A stretch of DNA of 32,509 nucleotides from Priapulus caudatus (taxonomy: Eukaryota; Priapulida; Priapulimorpha; Priapulimorphida; Priapulidae). The notes under the pieces are model-generated. The model saw only the letters and a program-made list of their open reading frames with translations. It had not been told where the DNA came from and searched no databases. The translations under genes were made by a program, and so were the position numbers. The stretch covers positions 526,602-559,110 of the forward strand of contig NW_014577244.1 in NCBI RefSeq assembly GCF_000485595.1. The letters are read 5' to 3'. This document shows, one piece after another, positions 11,953 through 20,362 of this stretch. Within the stretch, counting starts at the first letter, position 1, and the number at the start of each line of letters is the position of its first letter.

Positions 11953-11977
11953 NNNNNNNNNNNNNNNNNNNNNNNNN
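11953..11977. other. Assembly gap, 25 N
   Basis: Exactly 25 ambiguous bases. A fixed small gap length is a placeholder rather than a measured distance. Together with the indel-rich sequence to its left, it suggests long-read gap filling that did not close. Confidence 0.99.
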
Positions 11978-12022
11978 ATTATAATATATATATATTATAT
12001 ATATATATATATATAATTTTAG

Positions 12023-12089
<67 letters not shown>

Positions 12090-12111
12090 TGGAGAGAGAG
12101 TGGAGAGAGAG

Positions 12112-12148
<37 letters not shown>

Positions 12149-12175
12149 TGCGGCGATATATATAAATATATTATA
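11978..12175. repeat. (TA)n / (GA)n microsatellite
   Basis: (TA)n at about 11980-12015, (GA)n with small interruptions at about 12024-12148, then another TA-rich stretch at 12155-12184. 12176-12310 has no recognised feature. Confidence 0.93.
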
Positions 12176-12310
12176 TATATATATTGTAGTCGGAAATCAC
12201 AACAACACAGGTGAATTCACTGGTATGTAGTAAAGCTGTAAGAACTCAAGAATGAACATTTACGCCAGAAAATACGCACGATAAATGTTAAATCAATATA
12301 TATTAAATAG

Positions 12311-13101
12311 TAGTAGATAATAACACAAAGAGTGAGACACCCGATTCCCGCATCATTTTCTCATCAAAAATTTGTCACAAAAAAAAGCAATGGTATACGT
12401 TCTCAGCTTATTATAATCACTCACCTTCGTGTACTGATATTCGTTTTACATATATTTGCTAGTGTATTGCCTGAAATCGTAATCTTGCACGAGCTGAATT
12501 CGCACCATTTTACCGCTATTGTGTGAGGTGTTAGACAAATTTTGAAGCTCTAGTGGCGCCAATATTTAGCAACGCGACTGTTTCCAAATCATTCGTGCCC
12601 GCATAGGGTTGAGAGACAATCTAAATTTTCGAATTTTGATATCGTGAGGAACCGCCGAGACGCGCCTCAGTTATTGTGATCGCAACACAAGAAATTGACA
12701 TATTCTTACATAAGTATATACAATATTCTCTGTAGTAGTTTGCAGTAAGTATCACATTACGACGCGCAGTAATCAAGTACATTAAACCCCTATCGGCACG
12801 AATGATTTGGAAACAGTCCGTTTGCTAAATTATGGCGCCACTATAGCTTCATAATTTGAAATACCTCACACAATAGCGGTAAATGGTTGCGAATTCAGCT
12901 CGTGCAAGATTACGATTTACGCCAATTACGCCTAGCAAATATATGTATAACGAATAATCAGTACCACGAAGGTGGTGATTAGTGGTCATAATAAGCTGAG
13001 GAACGTATACACTTGGCTTCTATAGTTGGTGGCAAATTTTGATGAGAAAAATCGCGTTAAAAATGCGGAATCGGGGTCTCACTCTCTGATATTATGTCGA
13101 T
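12311..13101. mobile_element. Fold-back element, copy C
   Basis: Third copy of the 800-bp long-armed element. The left arm begins TAGTAGATAATAACAC and the right arm ends near ATATTATGTCGA. Shared words include CGAATGATTTGGAAAC in the right arm, CCAAATCATTCGTGCC in the left, and GAAATTGACAT in the centre. The centre carries an extra ~25 bp (TTACATAAGTATATACAATA) absent from copies A and B. Its flanks differ from those of copies A and B, so it is a separate insertion. Confidence 0.82.
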
Positions 13102-13179
13102 ATAAATCAAATCAGAGAGATACTATAGACGCGTGACTTTTGGACTATGCGACGCTCGAGCGCGCGTGTCACCGTGCTG

Positions 13180-13210
13180 ATTACGCGTGCGTGCGTGCGT
13201 GCGTGCGTGT
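13180..13210. repeat. (TGCG)n microsatellite
   Basis: A short run of GCGTGCGTGCG at the left border of the duplicated block that follows. 13102-13179 shows nothing recognisable. Confidence 0.8.
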
Positions 13211-13232
13211 GGGGGTGCTTGTGTGGTGCGTC

Positions 13233-13241
13233 GTTTATATA
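13233..13241 (+). promoter_or_regulatory. TATA-like word, weak
   Basis: TTTATATAC occurs about 250 bp upstream of the candidate ATG at 13491 and is retained in the second block at about 15700. Position and context would suit a promoter, but TATA words are common and I see no initiator that fixes it. Confidence 0.2.
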
Positions 13242-13490
13242 CGCACTGTCGCGCGACGAACGCGTTTCGATTAATTATCGGTTTATTTCGTCTTTTTGAA
13301 CTCGGCGCGCATTGCATTACGCTTCGCGTAATTACCGGCGCACGAAATCCAGTGAGGAGGTGCGTTCACCCAGAGACGTGGTATAGTGTTACTGTACGCC
13401 GGAAGTTATCTAAAATATGCTTGCGCGTCGCGTTTGCTGCTGGGCGCGGGGGGGGGGGAGCCGCGCACGCCTCGCGGGAAAGTAATTAGA

Positions 13491-13559
13491 ATGAAAACCC
13501 TCGTATGTGTTACTTCGGCATGTATAGCTGCTGCTGCTGCTGCTTGCGCTATTGGAGGC
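13491..13559 (+). CDS. Candidate first exon, signal-peptide-like (copy 1)
   Basis: I do not recognise this as any known gene. From an ATG after a purine-containing leader (AGTAATTAGA), 23 codons read MKTLVCVTSACIAAAAAACA-IGG. They are followed directly by a strong splice-donor match (GTAAGT at 13560). A lysine near the start, then a hydrophobic Val/Ala/Ile core containing an Ala run (coded by CTG/GCT repeats), looks like a secretory signal peptide. The same ATG, 23 codons and donor are unchanged in the second block at 15957, while the surrounding sequence carries indels. No downstream exon is evident, and past the donor the frame stays open to about 13718. It could equally be a chance frame over a (GCT)n microsatellite. 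Confidence 0.22.
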
Positions 13560-14211
13560 GTAAGTAACAGCTTGCTCGCCCGATTGCTACCAGCGCTAAG
13601 TCTTGCCGCCGCTTTTTTCTGGCTGCTAAATCATTTGATTCCGATAGCAATCGTGTTTGAAGCAAAACACACAATCAAAATACACCGGCGAACGCTATCG
13701 GCGCGATCGCATCTTTAGCGTTTAACGCGCTACGAACAACAGCCGAAATTAGCAACGCATTTGCTTGTGTAATGAATTATTAAACAGCGCGGTGGGGGAG
13801 AAACCCAACTGCTGTTTTGAGTTTGCCGACGGTGTCGCGTGTGCCAAGTCGGTCGCTCGCTGAAGTGGAGCCCGAAAGACTACGCATCGCAAGAAACACA
13901 CGTCCGAACGATGAAAATGATCGCAGGGCTATCCAGACTCGTCGCAAACCCTTACATTCAATTAGCTCAAGGCATATGTTATTCAAAGGCAGGCGGCAAG
14001 CCTACAGGGCCCCCAAGCAGCCAGGTGTGGGTTATTAATTTTTTCCCGTGGTGGCAAATTGCATTTACGCGCGCCGCAGACGTTGAAAGAGTGGAGTTGT
14101 TCGGAAATTGTTAGTCATTGCTTGACATCGGCGAATATTTGCAATTACGTGTTTATCACCCGAGAACGCATGCATATGTGTCCTGTTGTCTTCCCCCTCT
14201 CTCTCTCTCAT

Positions 14212-14520
14212 ATCCTACTGGTGGAATCGACTCCCCGCCCCAAAATACCCCTATTAACATGTATAACATGACTATAAAGTGTTCAGGTAAGATTTACACA
14301 ATTTTCCAATAATCGCGAAAATCGGAAAAAGGGCGTGGCCCGTAAAAAAGTTTCCGACCAACGAAATTTTTTTGGCGGGTTTATATGGACCAATACCAAC
14401 ACATTAGTGAAGAATCCAGCTTGTTTCACTCGATTTCCCCGGTAGAGTGCACTTTATGACTGGACTAGCGAGGTGTGGAACGAGTAAAGGAGCTGAGAGC
14501 TATGAGAAATAACTGCTACA
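14212..14520 (-). repeat. Inverted fragment of the composite repeat, internally deleted
   Basis: Reading the minus strand gives the same order as copy A at about 3868-3930 (CATAGCTCTC, CTTTACTCGTTCCACA) and then about 4440-4712 (CACGCCCTTTTTC, GGGGTATTTTGGG, GGGGAGTCGATTCCA). The ~510 bp between, including the 163-195 bp tandem repeat, are missing. This indicates a dispersed element that exists with and without the tandem block. Confidence 0.78.
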
Positions 14521-14960
14521 GCCGCGTTGCTCGTGTATCCTCGATGCGCGCAATTCACTGCAATAATTAAAGTGAAACGCCGAAGGCCGAAGCACGTGAG
14601 CGCATACGAGCTTTTACGCAATACGTATATCACGCGTTTTTATCGCAGATCCTAGCGCATCGTGCAAAGTTAATCCCCCCCCCCGTTTAAATCTCTCGCA
14701 TTGATAATGAAACACGCAGCAATCGCGCGCTCACGCACGGTTTCATAAATCTCGCAGACGATCGCTTTCAGACGGCGGGTTGCTGTCGCGCGCGCCCGCG
14801 GGGAACGACGATACAGTCGGATTCACACGCGCGCGCGCGATCCGCTAAAGCATGCATAAGCTAGTCTAAACTGCCGACAACAAAATACGAGCTGCTGCGA
14901 ATTCAGAGCTGCCGAATGAACGATCGAGGTACACGCGGCGCGTGTGTACCTCGCGCAGTG
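14521..14960. other. Unannotated sequence with a small palindrome
   Basis: No gene recognised. It includes a C-run (about 14676-14685) and a CG-alternating stretch (14826-14840). A short inverted repeat, GAGGTACAC...GTGTACCTC, lies at about 14925-14952, next to the CACG array. Confidence 0.5.
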
Positions 14961-14961
14961 T

Positions 14962-15190
14962 CGCTCATGCACGCACGCACACACGCACGCACGCACGCAC
15001 GCACATGCACATGCGCACATCCACGCACGCACGCACACGCACACGCGCACATCCACGCACGCACGCACACACGCACGCATGCACGCACGTTTACATACAC
15101 ACGCACGCACGCATGAATGCACGCAGGTGTACGTGCACACGCACGCACGCACGCACGCACGCACGTCTACGTGCACATGCATGCACGACT
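14962..15190. repeat. CACG-rich array
   Basis: GCACGCACGCAC and CACATGCACAT words for about 230 bp, immediately inside the right end of a GCGATTAAATCG element. It is the counterpart of 11040-11640. Confidence 0.88.
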
Positions 15191-15398
15191 AGGCGATTTC
15201 ACCGGCGATTTAATCGCCCGATTTAATCACCTAGTGTGTCCACTCAACTCGCGCGATAGAATCAGGCGATTTATTCGCCCGATTTAGTCGCCCGATTTAA
15301 TCGCCTCGTGTGTCCACTCAACTCGCGCGATAGAATCAGGCGATTTATTCGCCCGATTTAGTCGCCCGATTTAATCGCCTAGTGTGTCCGGCTCTTTA
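15191..15398. mobile_element. Right end of GCGATTAAATCG element with tandem duplication
   Basis: It ends GTGTCCGGCTCTTTA at 15398, matching the right end at 11774. The word beginning CCTAGTGTGTCC (or CCTCGTG...) starts at 15230, 15304 and 15378, so a 74-bp subterminal unit is present twice in tandem and nearly identical. The other right end has a single unit. No left end is seen for this copy, so it is either truncated or joined through rearrangement at the CACG array. Confidence 0.72.
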
Positions 15399-15571
15399 AG
15401 AAGCACTTTCCCCATTCCGAAGACACTTACATCATCTTTGATGGATACCTGCAACCCAGTACTAAGGACATGGTACACACAAAAAGATGTCCGGTAACAT
15501 CTCTAGAAATAGACATAGCGGTTGACAATGTTGTGGACTGTGTAAGCTGTGTTGGGAGCTGCTGTTCACAC
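15399..15571 (+). repeat. Flank repeat, second copy
   Basis: Matches 11775-11952 with fewer stray bases. Shared words include TCTCTAGAAATAGAC, AATGTTGTGGACTGTG and GAGCTGCTGTTC. Here it continues directly into an inverted composite-repeat end, whereas in the other copy it runs into the gap. Confidence 0.8.
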
Positions 15572-15675
15572 TGTTGGAATCGACTCCCCGCCCCAAAATA
15601 CCCCTATTAACATGTATAACATGACTATAAAGTGTTCAGGTAAGATTTACACAATTTTCCAATAATCGCGAAAAT
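15572..15675 (-). repeat. Short inverted end of the composite repeat
   Basis: About 100 bp identical or nearly so to 14221-14323, starting TTGGAATCGACTCCCC and ending AATAATCGCGAAAAT, where it breaks abruptly into the second ~1-kb block. The junction is a likely rearrangement or misjoin point. Confidence 0.78.
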
Positions 15676-16660
15676 AGGGGGTGCTTGTGCGTGCGTCGTT
15701 TATATACGCACTGTCGCGCGACGAACGCGTTTCGGATTAATTATCGGTTAATTCGTCTTTTGAACTCGACGCGCATTGCATTACGCTCGCGTAATTACGC
15801 GGCGCACGAAATCCACGTGAGGAGGTGCGTTCACCCAGAGACGTGGTATAGTGTTACTGTACGCCGGAAGTTATCTAAATATATGCTTGCGCGTCGCGTT
15901 GGTTGGGCGCGGGGGGGGGAGGGAGCCGCGCACGCACTCGCGGGAAAGTAATTAGAATGAAAACCCTCGTATGTGTTACTTCGGCATGTATAGCTGCTGC
16001 TGCTGCTGCTTGCGCTATTGGAGGCGTAAGTAACAGCTTGCTCGCCCGATTGCTACCAGCGCTAAGTCTTGCGCCGCTTTTTTCTGTCTGCTAAATCATT
16101 TGGATTCCGATAGCATCGTGTTTGAAGCAAAACACACAATCAAAATACACCGGCGAACGCATCGGCGCGATCGCATCGTTTAGGGTTTAACGCCGCACGA
16201 ACAACAGCCGAAATTAGCAAACGCATTTGCTTGTGTAATGAATTATTAAACAGCGCGGTGGGGGAGAAAACCCCAACTGCTGTTTTGAGTTTGCGGACGG
16301 TGTCGCGTGTGCCAAGTCGGTCGCTCGCTGAAGTGGAGCCCGAAAGACTACAAGAAACACACGTCCGAACGATGAAAATGATGCGCAGGGCTATCCAGAC
16401 TCGTCGCAAACCCTTACATTCAATTAGCTCAAGGCATATGTTATTCAAGAGGCAGGCGGAAGCCTTACAGGGCCCCCAAGCAGCAGGTGTGGGTTATTAA
16501 TTTTTTCCCGTGGTGCAAATTGCATTTACGCGCGCCGCAGACGTTGAAAGAGTGGAGTTGTCGGAAATTGTAGTCATTGCTCGACATCGGCGAATATTTA
16601 GCAATTACGTGTTTATCCACCCGAAGAACGCATGCATAGTGCTCTGTGTCTCCCCCCTCT
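15676..16660 (+). repeat. Duplicated ~1-kb block, copy 2
   Basis: Direct repeat of 13211-14211 with scattered indels, including loss of CGCATCG near 16351. After the shared CTCTCTCTCTCAT the two copies diverge, which sets the right boundary near 16660. Confidence 0.85.
15957..16025 (+). CDS. Candidate first exon, signal-peptide-like (copy 2)
   Basis: Identical in its 23 codons (MKTLVCVTSACIAAAAAACA-IGG) and in the following GTAAGT donor to the candidate at 13491-13559. Preservation here, while neighbouring sequence has accumulated indels, is the only argument for function. With just two copies that might be redundant assembly, the argument is weak. I do not recognise a family. Confidence 0.2.
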
Positions 16661-17039
16661 CTCTCTCTCATTTTACCCTTCACTCTTTCTTCCCCTCTCG
16701 CTCTCTCTCTCTATCTTATACCTCCACTCCACTCCCAGAACTGTAATCATTTCACCCCACACCCTATTTCCCCTTGTTATTGCTCTCCTCCTCATATTGT
16801 TGCTCCGTTTCCTCTTTCTACCAATGATCTTTTCTCTTATTCGCTCTCGCCCTCGCACGACATCGCATTCCTCATCATAGAGAGCGTCTAGAAAGACCTC
16901 GTGAAAACCTCGGCGAAACATTCGAAGAAGTCTTATGAACGACGCGTGCGAGCACGCTGCATAAGCAGCCTGCATAATTTATTAATCTTTTTCGCCGCGG
17001 CGGGGAACGCAAAGGAGATGATAAACAGTCGTCTGTAGC
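16661..17039. other. Unannotated, pyrimidine-rich then unique
   Basis: 16661-16850 is CT/CCT-rich (CTCTCTCTCTATC, CCACTCCACTCCC). 16850-17039 is unique sequence with no recognised gene. Confidence 0.5.
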
Positions 17040-17355
17040 TGCGTGCGTGCGTGCGTGCGTGCCTGCGTGCGTGCGTGCGTGCGTGTGTGCGTGCGTGCGT
17101 GTGTGATGTGTGTGCGTGCCTGCGTGCGTGCGTGCGTGTGTGATGTGTGCGTGGGTGCGTGCGTGCGCGTGCATGCGTGTGTGTGTGCGTGTGTGATGTG
17201 TGTGCGTGCGTGCGTGTGTGATGTGTGTGCGTGCGTGCGTGTGTGTGTGCATGTGTGATTTGGTGCGTGCGTGCGTGTGTGTGTGCGTGTGTGATGTGTG
17301 TGCGTGCGTGCGTGCGTGCGTGCGCGCGCGTGCGTGCGTGTGTGATGTGTGTGTG

Positions 17356-17387
<32 letters not shown>

Positions 17388-17402
17388 TGTGTGTGCGATG
17401 TA
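17040..17402. repeat. (TGCG)n / TGTG minisatellite
   Basis: About 360 bp of GTGCGTGCGTGCG interspersed with a recurring GTGTGTGATGTGTGTGCG word. The higher-order unit is irregular (about 35-60 bp). Cys/Val/Arg and His/Thr/Arg open frames on the two strands are repeat artefacts. Confidence 0.93.
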
Positions 17403-17519
17403 TGTCTATCTCTCCTCGCTACGCGCTGCTTCGCGCCGTCGTCGCTTTTTGCTTGCATCTATACGAGACGGTGTCGACGATTACGACAAAATTAAACGTG
17501 CCAGACGTACGAAGAAAGA

Positions 17520-17795
17520 GGACGTGCAGCACGAGGGACGGGTGGGGGCGCGGGAAGGCGGCGTGAATGAACAAGGAATAGACAAGCGGAAGGAGAAGGA
17601 GGAGGCGGAGAATGAGGAGGCGGGGGAGAATGAGGAAGAGGGGGCGGAGGGGAGGCGCAGGAGGAGGGTGAGGAGGAGGAGAATGAGGAGGAGGGGGAGA
17701 ATGAGGAAGAGGGGGCGGAGGGGAGGCGCAAGAGGTGGGTGAGGATGAGGAGGAGGAGGAGGAGGAGGAGGAGGAGGAGGAGGAGGAGGAGGAGT
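17520..17795. repeat. Purine-rich GGA/GAA array with 71-bp duplication
   Basis: The word GGGGGAGAATGAGGAAGAGG starts at 17622 and 17693, a 71-bp tandem duplication. It is followed by a perfect (AGG)n run at about 17748-17794. Frames of Glu/Arg-rich or Pro/Ser-rich residues here are not genes. Confidence 0.88.
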
Positions 17796-18975
17796 TGCAC
17801 AGAGACAGAGGTGAAGATATCCAGAAGGCTGGGGACAGAGGCTGCGAAATAGAGACCGGGAGAGGAGCAAGACAAGGCGTAGTCAAGGGCCGAGATCAGC
17901 GGAGGGGTGATGAGGAGAGAGAAACGGAAAAGAAAAATATGACGATGAGGTGGAAAAGAGTGGAGAAGAAAACGAGCAGGACAGACGAGCAACATAAATG
18001 ATCTGCAAACTCCATGCAACGGCGGATTTTGCCCCATGTTCAACTCCTTGTGAATCGTATCGTTTGAAAGCAGGTGATGTCAACAAATCATCCCATGAAA
18101 TTCAACTGGAGAGCGAATAAGTGGGAGAGGGGGCATGGCTGTAGAAGAGGAGGAAAAACAAGGCGAAGGGAAATGAGAGAGAGATATACATAGAGAGAGG
18201 GGGAGAGCATTGCTACAACCGGAGAGCAGAAGACGGGAGGTCTCGAAAGAGAGAGAGAGAGAGGTTAGAGGAGGAGATGGTACTGAGAGCAGAGAGATGA
18301 TGCGGCGAGAGAGGGAATGAGGACGAGACGAGATGAGAGCCAGATGATGATGATGACTTGCTTGATGTAGCAGGCGAGCAGAAGATGCAAGAGAGAGTTT
18401 GGGTGTCGTGCGCAAAGACGGTCCCTATCGCTTAAAAGTACAGAACGATATCATGCGCGCGGGAAACAAAGACAACGAGGCGGTTAATTACAACCTCCGT
18501 CATCACCTCGCAGCTGCCATGGCGGCCGAAATCAAACCACATTATTTCTACACCTGTTTGCTGGCCGCTGTGGCCAAGATATACAGCCCGGCGTCTGTTT
18601 ACAGTTGCATATGACCGAGCTGTTGCATTCGAACGTAAACACATTAATTACGATTGACACGCGGGTTACTGCATGATGAAGTAGTCTAAGTAGTAGTACG
18701 CTGCTGCGCGCTACGTCGCTCGGCGAGCAGCCACGTGACACCGCGGGCTAGGGCCTGCTTTCTTCCCGCGTGCGGTAATTTATCTGCGGCATTAGTTCGT
18801 ATCGCGCGCGATCGACACGATATATCTTCGCCTCTGTGACCGATAACAAGGGTGAAACCTTCGCCGCGCCAGCAACCGCGTCTGACGAGAATATAGGGCA
18901 TCGTCGCAGCGATAGTCGCCATGACCCGCAGCGGCGGCGCTGCCTGCGCGCGCGCGCGCTCATCGCGTTAAACGG

Positions 18976-18980
<5 letters not shown>
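17796..18980. other. Unannotated CpG-rich sequence with GA tracts
   Basis: 18120-18340 is GA-rich (GAGAGAGAGA runs, GATGATGATG). 18380-18980 is CpG-rich unique sequence with a CG-alternating stretch near 18945-18958. A 71-aa + frame (18399-18614) shows no known domain. I see no convincing gene. Confidence 0.5.

Positions 18981-18981
<1 letters not shown>

Positions 18982-19022
<41 letters not shown>
18982..19022. repeat. (CT)n microsatellite
   Basis: Uninterrupted CT run of about 41 bp between unique CpG-rich flanks. 19023-19460 has no recognised feature. Confidence 0.95.
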
Positions 19023-19026
<4 letters not shown>

Positions 19027-19455
19027 GCGGCAGGCGAATCGAGTGCGCACGCTAAGCGTTTCGCGGGCATTGATTCGAGTGAAACAATTTGAGGTGCCGA
19101 TAATGCAGCGTGTCTATGTGTAATGCAGGGAGCCACAGAGGCGCAGCTTACATACACACACGGCCGTCAGACGCGGCACCGAGCAAATGCACGCTCCGCT
19201 GTTCACGCGCGCCCCAGCTGATCAATGGCTGCTGCGGCATTCGCGACGGCACACTCCGCCACACTCGCATTGAAGGAGCGATTTTTTTATTCGGCCCGGG
19301 TAAAATTAATCAGGCGGCAGCGCGAGGGATTTTTGTCGTCGCGCAAGATACGACGCTGCTTTCATTAGATTAGACAAGCGCGCTCGCATACCGGATGCAT
19401 GCTAAACTACCGATCTCAGCCGCCGACAGACTGGTTGAAGCATTTTTCCGATGCG

Positions 19456-19597
19456 GTAGCTATTTCTAGGTGGCGCTGGGGACGGTTGCGAGAGCTCGCG
19501 TACGTAGGAGCAGGATGCAATAGCCATTACTAGGTGGCGCTGTAGACGGCTAAAATGGACAGTGGTCATTACGCAGATGGCGCTGCCGCTGGCTGTG
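19456..19597 (+). promoter_or_regulatory. Three CTCF-like AGGTGGCGCTG motifs
   Basis: CTAGGTGGCGCTG is at 19466-19478 and again at 19530-19542, and CAGATGGCGCTG is at 19574-19585, all in the same orientation. Each sits in a longer similar context (TAGCnATTnCTAGGTGGCGC and TCATTACGCAGATGGCGC), so they form a diverged ~45-65 bp repeat. The core agrees with the general AGRKGGCGC consensus known for animal CTCF. The cluster spans the presumed left end of the LTR at 19541. Binding is not shown by the sequence. Confidence 0.35.
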
Positions 19598-20284
19598 ATA
19601 GTGTAAGCTAGGGAATTTCATACTTCTGGAAAATAATATTGATGCGAGGGTGTGAATCGAGAGTTTGAATCGCAAGCGATCGGGTTGTCTACAAAGCACA
19701 CGAGATAGAATTGAAGAACTGATCAGCTGAGCGACCACAGAGACAGATCTCACGATTGCTAGGAGCTGTTCAACAGCGTTTATAAAACAACGACTGCGAA
19801 GTCGCTCAAAGTAGCGACTTAGACGTCTTGTAAGCAACCCTACACTACAGACACAATCTTTTGATCGTTTCCTCATGACCTGGTTGGGATTCGCATCACC
19901 AGAAGAGATGAGAAATGCTTTCCTCCACCTTATTTGGTTGGGCCGCCTGGCCAGAATAGGTGCTATCGATGACATTGGTGACGTGGAAGAGATGATGCGG
20001 GCAGTAGCAGGCGGCTTAGTATAAATAGTAGAGCGCACCTCTTTTCGGTAGATTTTCGTTAACAAGTGCTGAGAGAATCTGTAAGTGCGTACTATGGGGT
20101 TTTATTGTTTATCTCGTTCTAAGTTTGTTCACGTCGAGTTTCACTGAGAGAGACTTGTATTTCTTATCTATAGACTTTGAGTAAATCACTCTTTTCCAGT
20201 TATTTCTTGTCTTTGTCTTCTCTCTAGCTTTCCTACAGTTCTTCATTCAACTTCTGTGCGTGTAGTGCGCAATTCGTGTCTACA
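19541..20284 (+). mobile_element. LTR of a gypsy-like element (element 1), 744 bp
   Basis: It begins TGTAGAC and ends GTCTACA, a perfect 7-bp inverted terminus with canonical TG...CA. A TATA box lies at 20020-20027. Three bases after the end starts a sequence complementary to the 3' end of tRNA-His, as expected of a primer-binding site. No internal coding region follows, because another LTR element begins 78 bp later. The left boundary rests only on the inverted terminus: similar CTAGGTGGCGC motifs lie on both sides of it and no clear target duplication is seen, so it could be off. A 171-aa antisense frame (19550-20065) has no recognisable content. Confidence 0.62.
20020..20027 (+). promoter_or_regulatory. 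TATA box of element 1 LTR
   Basis: TATAAATA lies about 260 bp before the LTR end, a usual place for the U3/R promoter of an insect LTR retrotransposon. Transcription would start near 20050 and run toward the primer-binding site. Confidence 0.5.
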
Positions 20285-20287
20285 TTT

Positions 20288-20362
20288 TGGTGCTGTGACC
20301 AGGATTCGAACCTGGGTTATTGCGGTCACAACGCAAGGTACTATTCGTTATACGATTACGGC
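20288..20362 (-). tRNA. tRNA-His (GTG)-like sequence with CCA end, in primer-binding position
   Basis: Read on the minus strand, 20362 down to 20291 gives a 72-nt tRNA-like sequence. The anticodon loop TTGTGAC carries GTG (His). The anticodon stem is a perfect 5-bp TTGCG/CGCAA, and the T arm is perfect (CCAGG TTCGAAT CCTGG). The acceptor stem GCCGTAA/TCACAGC has two mismatches, and the D loop has lost the usual GG, which damages the internal A box. Bases 20290-20288 read CCA, which eukaryotic tRNA genes do not normally encode. The + strand LTR ends 3 bases away, so this occupies the primer-binding site of element 1. I infer a reverse-transcribed copy of the whole primer tRNA, or less likely a decayed tRNA gene, rather than a working tRNA-His gene. 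Confidence 0.6.
20359..20362 (+). other. Target-site duplication CGGC, left
   Basis: CGGC immediately before the left LTR of element 2 is repeated at 22495-22498 immediately after its right LTR. Four bases fits a Ty3/gypsy-type integrase. The duplicated bases are the complement of the first four nucleotides of the tRNA-like sequence. Confidence 0.75.

Larger units (their letters stand above)
13211..14211 (+). repeat. Duplicated ~1-kb block, copy 1
   Basis: Repeated in the same orientation at 15676-16660. Shared landmarks are TTTATATACGCACTGTCGCG, AATTAGAATGAAAACCC, GTGTTTGAAGCAAAACAC, AGGCATATGTTATTCAA and AAAGAGTGGAGTTG. The copies differ by scattered single-base indels that are not in multiples of three, so most of the block does not behave as conserved coding sequence. 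It contains a TATA-like word and a possible small exon, listed separately. Confidence 0.85.

Noticed and set aside
18399-18614. 71-codon frame with mixed amino-acid composition
   Set aside because: Composition is ordinary, but there is no domain, start context or splice signal to support it.
19550-20065. 171-codon minus-strand frame inside the element 1 LTR
   Set aside because: It is antisense to the LTR promoter, has no recognisable domain, and is better explained by the LTR structure.
20291-20362. Functional tRNA-His gene
   Set aside because: The damaged A box, two acceptor mismatches, the encoded CCA and its exact position 3 bp from an LTR end argue against an active gene.
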